From CAYOID01 sp964573115 (GTDB lineage Bacteria; Desulfobacterota; Desulfovibrionia; Desulfovibrionales; Desulfothermaceae): a DNA stretch of 17,791 bases. The stretch covers positions 1 through 17,791 of the forward strand of contig CAZNIP010000064.1 of assembly GCA_964573115.1 (NCBI GenBank), in the 5' to 3' direction. Below the pieces are notes generated by a model. The model made no database searches and was not told where the DNA came from. It saw nothing but the letters and a program-made list of their open reading frames with translations. The stretch's first letter is position 1. Every line of letters starts with the position of its first letter. The translations under genes were made by a program, and so were the position numbers. Shown here in pieces: positions 7,577 to 14,194 of the stretch.

Positions 7577-7608
7577 GAAACTTGATTTTGGAGTCAAGTT
7601 TCTTTTTT
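7577..7608 (+). terminator. Intrinsic terminator
   Basis: GAAACTTGA (7577-7585) and TCAAGTTTC (7594-7602) form a perfect 9-bp stem with an 8-base loop, followed at once by TTTTTT (7603-7608). This is the clearest Rho-independent terminator in the window. It reads on the plus strand and would end transcription from the 3950-7278 operon, about 300 bases downstream of its last stop, with the heptad region inside the 3' untranslated part. It also shields the convergent DUF2177 gene. Confidence 0.8.
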
Positions 7609-7663
7609 GATCAAACTGGCCGAGTTGAGTGTCATCACGCGACAAGTCGTGGCCTTTTTCCGC

Positions 7664-7760
7664 CCTCAACCATCTACCCACAACCCTCGACCTGTCAGCC
7701 CAGCCAGAGGCAGGGCTGTCTTCTGTCTCCTGACTCCTGCCTCCTGCCTCCTGTCTCCTA
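7664..7760. repeat. Heptad tract and direct repeat, copy 2, entering DUF2177
   Basis: The exact 23-bp copy at 7681-7703 is followed by period-7 units: GGCTG at 7714, TTCTG at 7721, then TCCTG at 7728, 7735, 7742 and 7749, and TCCTA at 7756. The last unit contains the stop codon of the minus-strand DUF2177 gene (CTA at 7758-7760). Seven units in perfect phase make this the most regular tract. Confidence 0.75.
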
Positions 7761-8162
7761 GACCCACCTGGCAAAACCGTATCCGGCCATCCCCACCATG
7801 GCCGACAGGGCCATGCCCCACAGGATATCCACCACAGCCACGGAGACGGGCCAGCCTCTGAGTGTGGCCAGGTTGGTCAGGTCGTAGGTCGCATAGGTGA
7901 TGAGCCCGAAGAAAAGCCCCCGCAGGATGCATGACCCCAGACCCCCCTTGTCTGCTGCCGGCAGCACCACGAAAACGAGCAGACCCAGGAGGAAGAGCAG
8001 ATAGAAGATGACCGCCGCCGCCCAGTTGACGTTGTCGCTGAGCAGATCCCCCAGCCTGTTTCGGTAGAATCCTCTGGCCACCAGTCCGAGCCAGATCATG
8101 TCCAGAATGAAAAACACCGGGACCATCAAGGCATAGACTTTGCCCAACTGCCACACGCTCAT
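7758..8162 (-). CDS. DUF2177 family inner-membrane protein
   Basis: A 134-residue polytopic membrane protein of the DUF2177 (COG4852) family, function unknown. It has about four hydrophobic segments. Family-typical blocks are visible: FILDMIWLG (18-26), RGFYRNRLG, the highly characteristic TYATYDLTNLATLRGWP (89-105), and VVDILWG (110-116). Two adjacent ATG codons (8165 and 8162) follow GGAGG; the second, at 8162, gives normal spacing and was chosen. The stop lies in a degenerate heptad tract. From memory, relatives occur near Cfa/DUF1365 operons, so a part in acyl-chain modification is possible, though here it is transcribed towards that operon, not with it. Confidence 0.85.
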   Translation of the reverse strand: MSVWQLGKVYALMVPVFFILDMIWLGLVARGFYRNRLGDLLSDNVNWAAAVIFYLLFLLGLLVFVVLPAADKGGLGSCILRGLFFGLITYATYDLTNLATLRGWPVSVAVVDILWGMALSAMVGMAGYGFARWV

Positions 8163-8237
8163 CATCCCTCCAGATTGCTCCATGGACAGCGGACCATGGG
8201 AGCTGGTATGTTCATGACCAAGACAAGGAGGAGTCCC

Positions 8238-8474
8238 ATGTCCATCCTCAGCCGCAAACAGGCCATCCGCTGCGTCAGCTGCGGGTATTCCGGCCTGTCC
8301 AGGATCGAGGGCACCAGAATCGGCCCCACGGTGATGATCGGCCTGCTGATCGTCTTGTCCTTCTGCTGCTGGCCCCTTTTTCTGGTCACCGTGGTCTATG
8401 CCCTCTGGGCCATGCTCAGAACCACTGAACATCAGTGCCCCAAATGCTGGAGCTCTGCCACGGTTCCATCCTGA
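8238..8474 (+). CDS. Small LITAF-like zinc-ribbon membrane protein
   Basis: A 78-residue protein. It has a CxxC knuckle (Cys12, Cys15), a hydrophobic stretch of about 28 residues (32-60) containing CCWP, and then HQCPKC (66-70 carrying Cys67 and Cys70). A CxxC knuckle, a membrane-embedded stretch and a terminal HxCPxC is the layout of LITAF domains. In those domains the two halves meet to bind one Zn2+ while the middle part dips into the membrane face. The start is secure: GGAGG at 8226-8230 ends shortly before the ATG. It is divergent from DUF2177 with only 75 bp between starts, so promoters are shared or back to back. The bacterial function is unknown; the zinc and membrane role is inferred from motif layout. 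Confidence 0.75.
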   Translation: MSILSRKQAIRCVSCGYSGLSRIEGTRIGPTVMIGLLIVLSFCCWPLFLVTVVYALWAMLRTTEHQCPKCWSSATVPS

Positions 8475-8540
8475 ACTCGTAAAGCGCTCAGCGGCCTGTG
8501 ATAGCCAGAGTACGCCAGGCCGCATGTCCTGGCAACAGGA

Positions 8541-8571
8541 TTGAGGCCTGACCTGTCAAGCGTGGCCTCAA
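8541..8571 (+). terminator. Weak hairpin after the LITAF-like gene
   Basis: TTGAGGCC (8541-8548) and GGCCTCAA (8564-8571) form a perfect 8-bp stem with a 15-base loop and no T-run. It lies in the 184-bp gap before the mla operon. It could end the small upstream gene or be a regulatory hairpin in the mla leader. No convincing promoter was found in this gap, and the mlaE start lacks an obvious Shine-Dalgarno site. Confidence 0.3.
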
Positions 8572-8658
8572 CGTCCATGGCCAGACCATCCGCCCGGAGC
8601 AGGATGATCTGGACCATCCCGGTGAACTCTCGACCTCCTGATTCGATGTACGTTATTC

Positions 8659-9804
8659 ATGACCACATCCGCTGATGCTGACCAGCCCGGCTTTGCCCTG
8701 GAGCAGACCTCCCGGGGCAGGGTCTCCGTGTCCCTGAATGGGGAGTGGACCCTGGCCCGGAAACCGCCCTCTGCTGAGACCCTGCTTGCTCAAACCGGGT
8801 CAGAGCCCGGAATGGCCCTTTCTCTTCACGGCCGCAACCTGGCCCGCTGGGACACGGCCCTGCTGTCCTTTGTGTACAAGCTCCACAGGCTCTGCTCTGA
8901 ACAGGGCTGCCTCCTGGACACCTCGGCCCTGCCGGCCGGGATCCAGCGCCTCCTGTCCCTGAGCGAGTCCGCCGCCCCGCCTGAGCAGAACCAAGAGCCC
9001 CATCAGGACGAGACCCTGTTTGAGGTCACCGGAGAGTGGTCCCTCTCTTTCTGGAACCATTTGAAAAAATTGTTCACCTTTCACAACCAGGCCTTCATGG
9101 CCTTTGCGAACCTCCTCCGGGGCAGAGCCGTTTTTCGACGCTCCGAGTTTCTGAAGCTCCTCCAGGACTGCGGTGTCCAGGCCCTGCCCATCGTCTCCCT
9201 GGTCAGCGTCCTGGTCGGGCTCATCCTGGCCTTTGTCGGGGCTGTCCAGCTCAAGGCCTTTGGAGCCCAGGTCTACATCGCCGACCTGGTGGGCATCGCC
9301 ATGCTCAGGGAAATGGGGGCCATCATGACCGGGGTGATCATGGCTGGACGGACAGGGGCCGCTTTTGCCGCCCAGCTCGGGACCATGAACGTGAACGAGG
9401 AGATCGATGCCCTGAAGACCCTGGGGGTCTCGCCCATGGAGTTCCTCGTCCTGCCGCGCATTCTGGCCCTGATGATCATGATGCCTCTCCTGTGCCTCTA
9501 TGCCGACCTCATGGGCATCCTGGGCGGCGGAATCGTGGGGGTAACCCTCTTCGACATCTCCATCAACCAGTATCTGACCCAGACCACGGAAGCCATCGTC
9601 CTCTCCCACCTCTGGGTGGGTCTGGGCAAGAGCGTCGTCTTTGGTCTGCTGGTGGCCATCTCCGGCTGCATGCAGGGCATGCAGTCCGGACGGAGCGCCT
9701 CGGCTGTGGGCTTTGCCGCCACCTCCTCAGTGGTCATGTCCATCGTGGCCATCATCGTCACTGACGGGCTCTTTGCCGTGATCTGCAATGCCCTGGGCTT
9801 CTGA
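8659..9804 (+). CDS. mlaE: MlaE-type ABC permease fused to N-terminal STAS domain
   Basis: Inner-membrane permease of an Mla-type phospholipid ABC transporter, 381 residues. Residues 20-103 look like a STAS (MlaB-like) domain and 104-125 are a polar, Gln/Glu-rich linker. From about 130 the MlaE/YrbE fold follows, with family motifs LREMGAIMTGVIMAGRTGAA (216-235), EEIDALKTLGVSPMEFLVLP (247-266) and a Ser/Gly-rich SGCMQGMQSGRSA near the end. In E. coli the STAS protein MlaB is separate and stabilises the complex; here it is fused, so one gene supplies both. The start ATG has no clear ribosome-binding site. It is the first gene of the transporter operon, and a hairpin stands between it and mlaF. 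Confidence 0.88.
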   Translation: MTTSADADQPGFALEQTSRGRVSVSLNGEWTLARKPPSAETLLAQTGSEPGMALSLHGRNLARWDTALLSFVYKLHRLCSEQGCLLDTSALPAGIQRLLSLSESAAPPEQNQEPHQDETLFEVTGEWSLSFWNHLKKLFTFHNQAFMAFANLLRGRAVFRRSEFLKLLQDCGVQALPIVSLVSVLVGLILAFVGAVQLKAFGAQVYIADLVGIAMLREMGAIMTGVIMAGRTGAAFAAQLGTMNVNEEIDALKTLGVSPMEFLVLPRILALMIMMPLLCLYADLMGILGGGIVGVTLFDISINQYLTQTTEAIVLSHLWVGLGKSVVFGLLVAISGCMQGMQSGRSASAVGFAATSSVVMSIVAIIVTDGLFAVICNALGF

Positions 9805-9806
9805 GC

Positions 9807-9841
9807 AGGTTTCAGCCCGGCCTCTGGCCGGCCTGAAACCT
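9807..9841. repeat. GGTTTCAG-family hairpin, copy 2
   Basis: Sixteen-base arms (9807-9822 and 9826-9841) with a single C/C mismatch and a 3-base TCT loop, beginning two bases after the mlaE stop. The outer AGGTTTCAG/CTGAAACCT matches the hairpin at 3888, while the core is different yet self-complementary. It is inside an otherwise co-directional operon (168-bp gap), so it may set transcript ends or relative expression of mlaE and mlaF. Confidence 0.65.
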
Positions 9842-9972
9842 GGTTGGGGGAAAAATGTCTTCGCCGACCTGACTGGCTGCATGAGGATGACCCTCCCTGC
9901 TCAAGAGCGGGATTGTTTTTTGAATGCATACCCACTGTTCATTTTTGCCAGCGGCACAACTGACCTGAAGCC

Positions 9973-10830
9973 ATGACAGCATCTTCCGAACCGGCACAGA
10001 GCACCAATGACCGGGCACCGGTCATCTCGGTCCGTGATTTGAACCTGGCCTACCCCGGCAAGGAGGTCCTGCACGACCTCACCTTCGACATCTGCCGGGA
10101 GGACGTGTTCATCATCATGGGCGGCAGCGGGTGCGGCAAGTCCACCCTGCTCAAGGCCATGATCGGACTCCTCGAGCCGGTCGGGGGCACGGTGACCATC
10201 CATGGACAGAGCTTCTGGGATGCCGAACCCTGGGAGCAGAACCGGATCATGCGCCAGTCCGGAGTCCTCTACCAGCAGGGCGCCCTGTGGAGTTCCCTGA
10301 CCCTGGGGGAAAACGTGGCCCTGCCACTGGAGCTGTCCACCACGCTGAGCCCCGGAGAGATTGCCGACATCGTCAGCTTCAAGCTTGCCCTTGTCGGGAT
10401 GGCAGGGTACGAAGGACGCTATCCAGCCGAACTCAGCGGCGGGATGAAGAAACGGGCCGGACTGGCCAGAGCCATGGCCCTGGACCCGGACATCCTTTTT
10501 TTTGACGAGCCCTCAGCAGGGCTCGATCCGGTCACGGCCCGACGTCTGGATGAGCTCATCCTGGAGCTCAGGCAGGGTCTTGCCACGACCACAGTGGTGG
10601 TCACCCATGACCTGGACAGCATCATGACCATCGGGTCCCAGGCCGTCTTCCTCGATGCCCAGGCCAGAACCATGACTGCCTCAGGCGCACCCACAACGCT
10701 CCTGGAACAGAGCTCGGACCCGAAAATCATCGAATTTTTGACCCGGGGGGGACGACGGGGGGACCCTGACCTGGAAGGCCGAGTGCCCGTGACTGGTCCA
10801 GGCAAGCCAGCTGACCGGACGATGCCATGA
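9973..10830 (+). CDS. mlaF: MlaF-type ABC ATPase
   Basis: Cytoplasmic ATPase of the Mla-type lipid transporter, 285 residues. Walker A is GGSGCGKST (50-58, Lys56). The Q-loop lies in YQQGALWSSLT (100-110). The signature is LSGGMKKR (154-161), with the Met after SGG typical of this subfamily. Walker B is ILFFDEPSAGLDP (174-186, Glu179), and the H-loop His is at 212. The C-terminal 25 residues are polar and probably disordered. The last codons overlap the mlaD start by ATGA. The upstream gap of 168 bp holds a hairpin and an A/T-rich patch (9912-9955) that might contain a second promoter, though no good box pair was found. Confidence 0.92.
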   Translation: MTASSEPAQSTNDRAPVISVRDLNLAYPGKEVLHDLTFDICREDVFIIMGGSGCGKSTLLKAMIGLLEPVGGTVTIHGQSFWDAEPWEQNRIMRQSGVLYQQGALWSSLTLGENVALPLELSTTLSPGEIADIVSFKLALVGMAGYEGRYPAELSGGMKKRAGLARAMALDPDILFFDEPSAGLDPVTARRLDELILELRQGLATTTVVVTHDLDSIMTIGSQAVFLDAQARTMTASGAPTTLLEQSSDPKIIEFLTRGGRRGDPDLEGRVPVTGPGKPADRTMP

Positions 10831-11963
10831 GCAGAAGAGCAAACACGTCACTGATAGGGGTCTTTGTCCTGGGAGGGGCCGCCCTCCTGCTCTCCTTTGT
10901 GGTCCTGTTCGGCAACCTGACCCTGTTTCAGGACGCCGTGCCGTTTGAACTCTACTTCGACACCTCGGTCAGCGGTTTGAACGAAGGGGCACCGGTCCTC
11001 TTCCGGGGGGTCAAAGTGGGCAGGGTGACCGACATCCGTCTGGAGGCCAATCCCCAGTCCAAGGACGTCAAGATCCCGGTGACCATCGAGATCGACCCCA
11101 GGCAGATCGAGCAGATCGGCTCCTCATCCAGCCCCGGAGAGCTCTTCACCTCCCTGATCGAGAATGGCCTGCGGGCCAAGCTGGGCATCCAGAGCTACAT
11201 CACCGGGCAGTGCTTGATCGAGCTCGACTTTGAGCCAGACACACCGATCAATCTGGTCCAGGACGAGGCCACCCCGGTGGAAATCCCCACCACCCGGTCC
11301 GGTTTTCAGGAACTCTCGGCCACAGTGGAGCGCCTGCCGATCGACGACCTGATGAACAAGCTCATTTCCGCATTGGAGGGCATCGAAAAGACGGTCAACT
11401 CCCCAAAGCTCCACAACAGCATTTCCTCCCTGAACCAGACCATGAAGACCGTGCAGGAGACCGCCTTGGCCCTCAAGTCCAGGATCCCCTCCCTGATGGA
11501 CGGCGCTGAAAACGCCCTGTCCTCCCTCGAGCGGGCAGCCAGGACCGCTGAGAACAGCACCCGGAACATCGAATCAGATGCCAGGGCCGCCCTGGACCGG
11601 ACCAGCTCGGCCATCTCCAGCACAGAATCGGGTCTGGACCAGGCTGTCCGGGACGTTGCCCAGGCAGCCGGGGAGGCTCGAGCTGCCTTTGTTCAGCTCA
11701 GAAAAACCTTTTCCCTGGAGCACGGGACCGCAGCCGAACTGGCCCAGGGCATGTCCGCCACCCTCAATCAGGTGCAGGAGGCCATGACCCAGGCCAGCGC
11801 AACCCTCGAATCTCTGGCTGGCATGGGCGGGTCCGACTCGCCCATCGGCTATGAGCTGACCAAGACCCTCAGAGAGGTCAGCAGTGCCGCCCGGTCGCTG
11901 AAGACCCTGGCCGACACCCTCGAACGCAATCCGGAAGCCATCTTTCGGGGCAAAAGCCGCTAG
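10827..11963 (+). CDS. mlaD: MCE-domain protein (MlaD/PqiB-like)
   Basis: Membrane-anchored periplasmic MCE protein that binds or tunnels lipids between the transporter and the outer membrane, 378 residues. Residues 9-30 are the single N-terminal membrane helix. About 38-138 is one MCE domain (FELYFDTSVSGLNEGAPVLF, RGVKVGRV). About 160-378 is a long helical, Ala/Gln/Ser-rich region with coiled-coil character, ending in a segment (ELTKTLREVSSAARSLKTL) seen in PqiB-like proteins. It is longer than E. coli MlaD (about 180 residues) because of this helical tail, which may form a periplasm-spanning tube as in other long MCE proteins. The start overlaps the mlaF stop. The gene symbol follows the operon role. 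Confidence 0.85.
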   Translation: MSRRANTSLIGVFVLGGAALLLSFVVLFGNLTLFQDAVPFELYFDTSVSGLNEGAPVLFRGVKVGRVTDIRLEANPQSKDVKIPVTIEIDPRQIEQIGSSSSPGELFTSLIENGLRAKLGIQSYITGQCLIELDFEPDTPINLVQDEATPVEIPTTRSGFQELSATVERLPIDDLMNKLISALEGIEKTVNSPKLHNSISSLNQTMKTVQETALALKSRIPSLMDGAENALSSLERAARTAENSTRNIESDARAALDRTSSAISSTESGLDQAVRDVAQAAGEARAAFVQLRKTFSLEHGTAAELAQGMSATLNQVQEAMTQASATLESLAGMGGSDSPIGYELTKTLREVSSAARSLKTLADTLERNPEAIFRGKSR

Positions 11964-11974
11964 GGGGATCTCCC

Positions 11975-12589
11975 ATGAAATCCTTGCACACCTGCCCATG
12001 GTCCATCCTGCCCCTGCTCCTTCTGGTCCTGACGGTGGGGGCCTGCGCCACCACCCCCCCTTCCAGGTTCTTCATCCTGTCGCCGGTCAAGCAGGGCTCA
12101 ACGCCCCAGGTCCTGCCGAAAAACACCCTTGTCCGCCTGGAAACAGTCCAATTGCCGGAGTACTTGAACCGCCCGCACATCATCACCAGGGTTGGACCGA
12201 ACAGGCTCGAGCTGGCTGAGTTCGACAAGTGGGCTGAACCGCTTGATCTCAACATGACCCGGGTCCTGGCCCGAAACCTCGAAGCCCGGCTCAAAACCAG
12301 GGTCGTGTTTTCACCCCGCTCCGCTTCAGAGCACGTCGACATCCGGGTTCATGTCCAGGTGCTCCGGTTCGACTTCGGTCCTGATGGGTCTTCAACCCTT
12401 GTGGCCAGATGGGTTGCATCCATGGATGACGACAGGCACACCACGATCACCCGCGAGACGTCCTCAGCCAGGACAGGCACCGGAACAGGCTATGACGCCG
12501 CGGCCCAGGCCATGAGCCGCAACCTGGACGACCTGGCCGCAGACATCGCCCAGGCCCTGAAAAGCTCACAGTTTGGCGATGTCACTTGA
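11975..12589 (+). CDS. PqiC-like ABC transport auxiliary lipoprotein
   Basis: A 204-residue lipoprotein of the PqiC/DUF330 group (ABC-type transport auxiliary lipoprotein component). It has a basic N-terminus, a Leu-rich signal helix (11-20) and the lipobox VGAC with acylated Cys24. The mature part begins ATTPPSRFFILSP, and the FFxLSP-like motif just after the Cys is typical of the family. The residue after Cys is Ala, so it should be sorted to the outer membrane. It lies 11 bases after mlaD with a G-rich ribosome-binding site. In Pqi systems this protein docks the MCE tube at the outer membrane; here it replaces MlaA/MlaC, neither of which is found in the window. Confidence 0.85.
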   Translation: MKSLHTCPWSILPLLLLVLTVGACATTPPSRFFILSPVKQGSTPQVLPKNTLVRLETVQLPEYLNRPHIITRVGPNRLELAEFDKWAEPLDLNMTRVLARNLEARLKTRVVFSPRSASEHVDIRVHVQVLRFDFGPDGSSTLVARWVASMDDDRHTTITRETSSARTGTGTGYDAAAQAMSRNLDDLAADIAQALKSSQFGDVT

Positions 12590-12620
12590 CTCTCCAGTTG
12601 GACTTCACATCATAGAGCTT

Positions 12621-12653
12621 TCTGTTCTCTGTCTTCTGTAATCTGTCCGCTGT
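12621..12653. repeat. Degenerate heptad tract before cls
   Basis: TCTGT occurs at 12621, 12628, 12635 and 12642, and GCTGT at 12649: five units in exact period 7. The tract fills the gap from the PqiC-like stop to the cls start, and no Shine-Dalgarno site is visible before the start. The last unit overlaps the alternative GTG start at 12652. Confidence 0.75.
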
Positions 12654-12657
12654 GTGT

Positions 12658-14112
12658 ATGACCCTTTTGACCCTCTCCAACATCTCGACCCTCCTGGCTG
12701 GAGCAGCCACCTTCGGGCTCATGGCCTGGACCGCAGTGCACATTCTGATCAACAAGCACGACACCAGGGCTGCAGTGGGCTGGTTGGGGCTGGTCTGGTT
12801 CGCCCCCCTGCTGGGGGTCATCCTGTACTGGATTTTCGGGATCAACCGCATTCAACGCAAAGCCCATCAGCTCTTTGCCGACCAGATCCCCCTGCAGCTG
12901 CCCCCGACCGAATCGGCCATCCTTCCTCACCACCTGGTCACCGAGCTGGGGTCCCAGTGGCAGGACATGGCTATCCTGGCCAAGCTGACCGACCATGTTT
13001 CGACCCTGCCCCTCATGGGGGGCAATCGGTTCACCCTCTTGATCAACGGCGACCAGGCCTATCCAGCCATGCTCGCGGCCATTGACCAGGCCGAACAGTC
13101 CATCTCCCTGACCACGTACATCTTTGACAACGACGCCTGGGGCAAGCAGTTCCGAAACGCCCTGGCCAGGGCCGCCAGGAGAGACGTCGCTGTCCGGGTG
13201 CTCATCGACGATGTGGGGGCCAGGTACTCCTTCCCTTCCATTGTCGGACAGCTGAGCCGTTCAGGTGTGGAGGCGGCCAGGTTCATGCGCTCCTGGAAAC
13301 CGTGGCGATTCCGCTACTACAACCTGCGCTCCCATCGGAAGATCATGGTTGTCGACGGCCAGACCGGTTTTACCGGGGGCATGAACATCAGGGCCAGTCA
13401 TGTCCTGGGGGACAAGCCAGCTCATCCTGTGCAGGACCTCCACTTCAAGGTCACAGGCCCGGTGGTGGCCGAGCTCCAGCGCGCCTTTGCCAGCGACTGG
13501 GTGTTCACGACCCGGGAGGAGCTCAGCGGTCCGGACTGGTTCCCAGAGCTTCAGCCTCAGGGACAGGCCGTGGCCAGAGGGATCGCCGACGGACCGGACG
13601 AGGACTTCGACCGACTGCGCAAAGTGCTCCTTGGGGCCCTGAGCTGCGCCAGGCAATCGGTGCGCATCGCCACACCGTATTTCCTGCCGGACCAGGAGCT
13701 GATGACCGCCTTGAAAATTGCCGTCCTGCGAGGGGTCAGGGTGGAAATCCTGCAGTCCGGAAAATCCAACCTGAAGATGGTCGGCTGGGCGTCGCAGCCT
13801 GGTCTGGAAGAGCTGTCCAGGGCCGGGTGCACCATCATCCAGACCCCGCCCCCTTTTGACCACACCAAGGTCATGGTCGTGGACGACGCCTGGGTCCTCC
13901 TGGGTTCGGGCAACTGGGACCCCCGCAGCCTGTACCTCAACTTCGAGTTCAACGTCGAGGTCTACGACCGGGAGCTGGCCGCGTCCGTCAACGGTCTCCT
14001 GAACCAGAAAAAAGCCCGGGGCTCTGTCATGAGCCTCGGGCCCGGCGATTCCTTTCAGCAGCTGCGGCACCTGCGAAACACCGTCTTCCGACTCTTTTCC
14101 CCGTATCTCTGA
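12658..14112 (+). CDS. cls: Cardiolipin synthase, phospholipase D family
   Basis: Joins two phosphatidylglycerol molecules into cardiolipin and glycerol at the inner membrane. The 484-residue protein starts with two membrane helices (about 8-32 and 40-60, the latter ending YWIFGINRI). Two HKD catalytic motifs follow: HRKIMVVDGQTGFTGGMNI starting at His226, and HTKVMVVDDAWVLLGSGNWD starting at His402. Length and layout match bacterial ClsA-type enzymes. The ATG at 12658 was chosen; a GTG at 12652 is in frame. Neither has a clear ribosome-binding site because the leader is a heptad repeat tract. It follows the lipid transporter operon in the same direction by 68 bp and is probably co-transcribed. 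Its stop codon lies inside a hairpin arm. Confidence 0.9.
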   Translation: MTLLTLSNISTLLAGAATFGLMAWTAVHILINKHDTRAAVGWLGLVWFAPLLGVILYWIFGINRIQRKAHQLFADQIPLQLPPTESAILPHHLVTELGSQWQDMAILAKLTDHVSTLPLMGGNRFTLLINGDQAYPAMLAAIDQAEQSISLTTYIFDNDAWGKQFRNALARAARRDVAVRVLIDDVGARYSFPSIVGQLSRSGVEAARFMRSWKPWRFRYYNLRSHRKIMVVDGQTGFTGGMNIRASHVLGDKPAHPVQDLHFKVTGPVVAELQRAFASDWVFTTREELSGPDWFPELQPQGQAVARGIADGPDEDFDRLRKVLLGALSCARQSVRIATPYFLPDQELMTALKIAVLRGVRVEILQSGKSNLKMVGWASQPGLEELSRAGCTIIQTPPPFDHTKVMVVDDAWVLLGSGNWDPRSLYLNFEFNVEVYDRELAASVNGLLNQKKARGSVMSLGPGDSFQQLRHLRNTVFRLFSPYL

Positions 14113-14138
14113 AACAGCCTTGAAGAAAGCTGTTTCAG
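14109..14138 (+). terminator. Hairpin containing the cls stop codon
   Basis: CTGAAACAGC (14109-14118) and GCTGTTTCAG (14129-14138) form a perfect 10-bp stem with a 10-base loop. The cls TGA (14110-14112) is within the first arm. No T-run follows. The arms resemble the GGTTTCAG-family hairpins in reverse order. Confidence 0.5.
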
Positions 14139-14142
14139 ACCC

Positions 14143-14194
14143 ACAATCTTCTCCGTCCTGACCCCGGAACCGGGGTCAGGACGGAGAAGATTGT
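14143..14194. repeat. Large perfect inverted repeat at the cls/gpmA junction
   Basis: Arms of 25 bp (14143-14167 and 14170-14194) match perfectly around a 2-base centre (AA). It lies between convergent genes, and the gpmA stop codon (TCA at 14176-14178) and its last codons (QSSPS) are within the right arm. In position it would work as a bidirectional terminator, but the arms are far longer than usual for one and no T-run flanks it. A recent inverted duplication or a mobile palindromic element are alternatives. Confidence 0.8.

Noticed and set aside
7502..7760. Possible CRISPR array
   Set aside because: Units are 7 bp with no unique spacers, and the direct repeat occurs only twice; no cas genes are in the window.
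7286..7861. Open frames across the heptad-repeat region
   Set aside because: Period-7 repeats keep frames open by composition. The products are low-complexity and have no ribosome-binding sites.
8432..8617. Minus-strand 61-codon frame overlapping the LITAF-like gene
   Set aside because: The start of the frame has fair codon use, and a GGAGG lies upstream, but 16 bases from the ATG, which is too far. It overlaps the well-supported plus-strand gene and matches no family I know. Kept only as a remote possibility.
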